Below, piece by piece: positions 41,827-41,940 of a stretch of DNA of 41,940 nucleotides. Positions within the stretch are counted from its first letter, which is position 1, and every line of letters starts with the position of its first letter. The stretch is from Paenibacillus oceani (GTDB lineage: Bacteria > Bacillota > Bacilli > Paenibacillales > NBRC-103111). The position numbers were made by a program, and so were the translations under genes. The notes below the pieces were generated by a model. It was not told where the DNA came from, did not search any database, and worked only from the letters and a program-made list of their open reading frames with translations. The stretch is taken from assembly GCF_014705615.1 (NCBI RefSeq), contig NZ_JACXJA010000065.1, positions 1 to 41,940 on the forward strand, read 5' to 3'.

Positions 41827-41940
41827 TTCCAACAAAATAAGAGGTCCAAACCGTAACTACTTAGGTACCTCAAAAAAGATGGTTTGAATGATGGGAAATT
41901 TGTGTAATGAAAAGTAATGGAACTATTTTTTAATAGGAGC

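Overview
The window looks like a chromosomal segment from a GC-rich member of the Bacillota close to Paenibacillus or Cohnella. The evidence is strong AGGAGG-type ribosome binding sites, GTG and TTG starts, CUT1 sugar transporters with large lipoproteins, membrane-anchored AraC sensors, an MHYT/PAS histidine kinase and a Btr/Fur-type siderophore locus. Nearly all genes are on the minus strand; only the alanine racemase gene is clearly on the plus strand. No rRNA, tRNA or CRISPR array was seen.

Left edge (1-1013): the 5' part of a group II intron on the minus strand. Its reverse transcriptase gene runs off the window start. The intron is inserted inside an AT-rich palindrome that also occurs in other intergenic gaps of this window.

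Glycan locus (1487-15345, minus strand, transcribed from high to low coordinates): two CUT1 permeases, a solute-binding lipoprotein, an S1 sulfatase, a GH38 alpha-mannosidase, a GH125 exo-alpha-1,6-mannosidase, a second S1 sulfatase and a large clan GH-A glycosidase. A cre-like site precedes the operon, and a membrane-bound AraC-type sensor-regulator (16330-18588) lies upstream. The simplest reading is import and intracellular dismantling of mannose-rich, probably sulfated, oligosaccharides. The combination of GH38, GH125 and two sulfatases is the most interesting functional system here.

Middle (18884-25775): a PAS/AAA+/Fis sigma-54 activator, then about 1.7 kb of non-coding DNA made of a 38-bp tandem array, a duplicated 200-bp structured element and an 83-bp tandem array. 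A heterodimeric ABC exporter pair follows.

Iron region (25961-31506): a YclNOPQ-like siderophore importer and a Btr-like AraC/binding-protein fusion regulator, with three Fur-box-like sites.

Right part (31507-41940): palindrome clusters and degenerate repeats, a DUF1294 membrane protein, an orphan solute-binding lipoprotein with an AraC regulator, an orphan MHYT histidine kinase, an NfeD/SPFH pair, alanine racemase, a short-chain dehydrogenase, a 14-copy GGGTTCG heptamer array and more palindromes.

Many start codons below were moved inward from the longest reading frame because a ribosome binding site supports the inner start. Substrate assignments are inferences from family and context.
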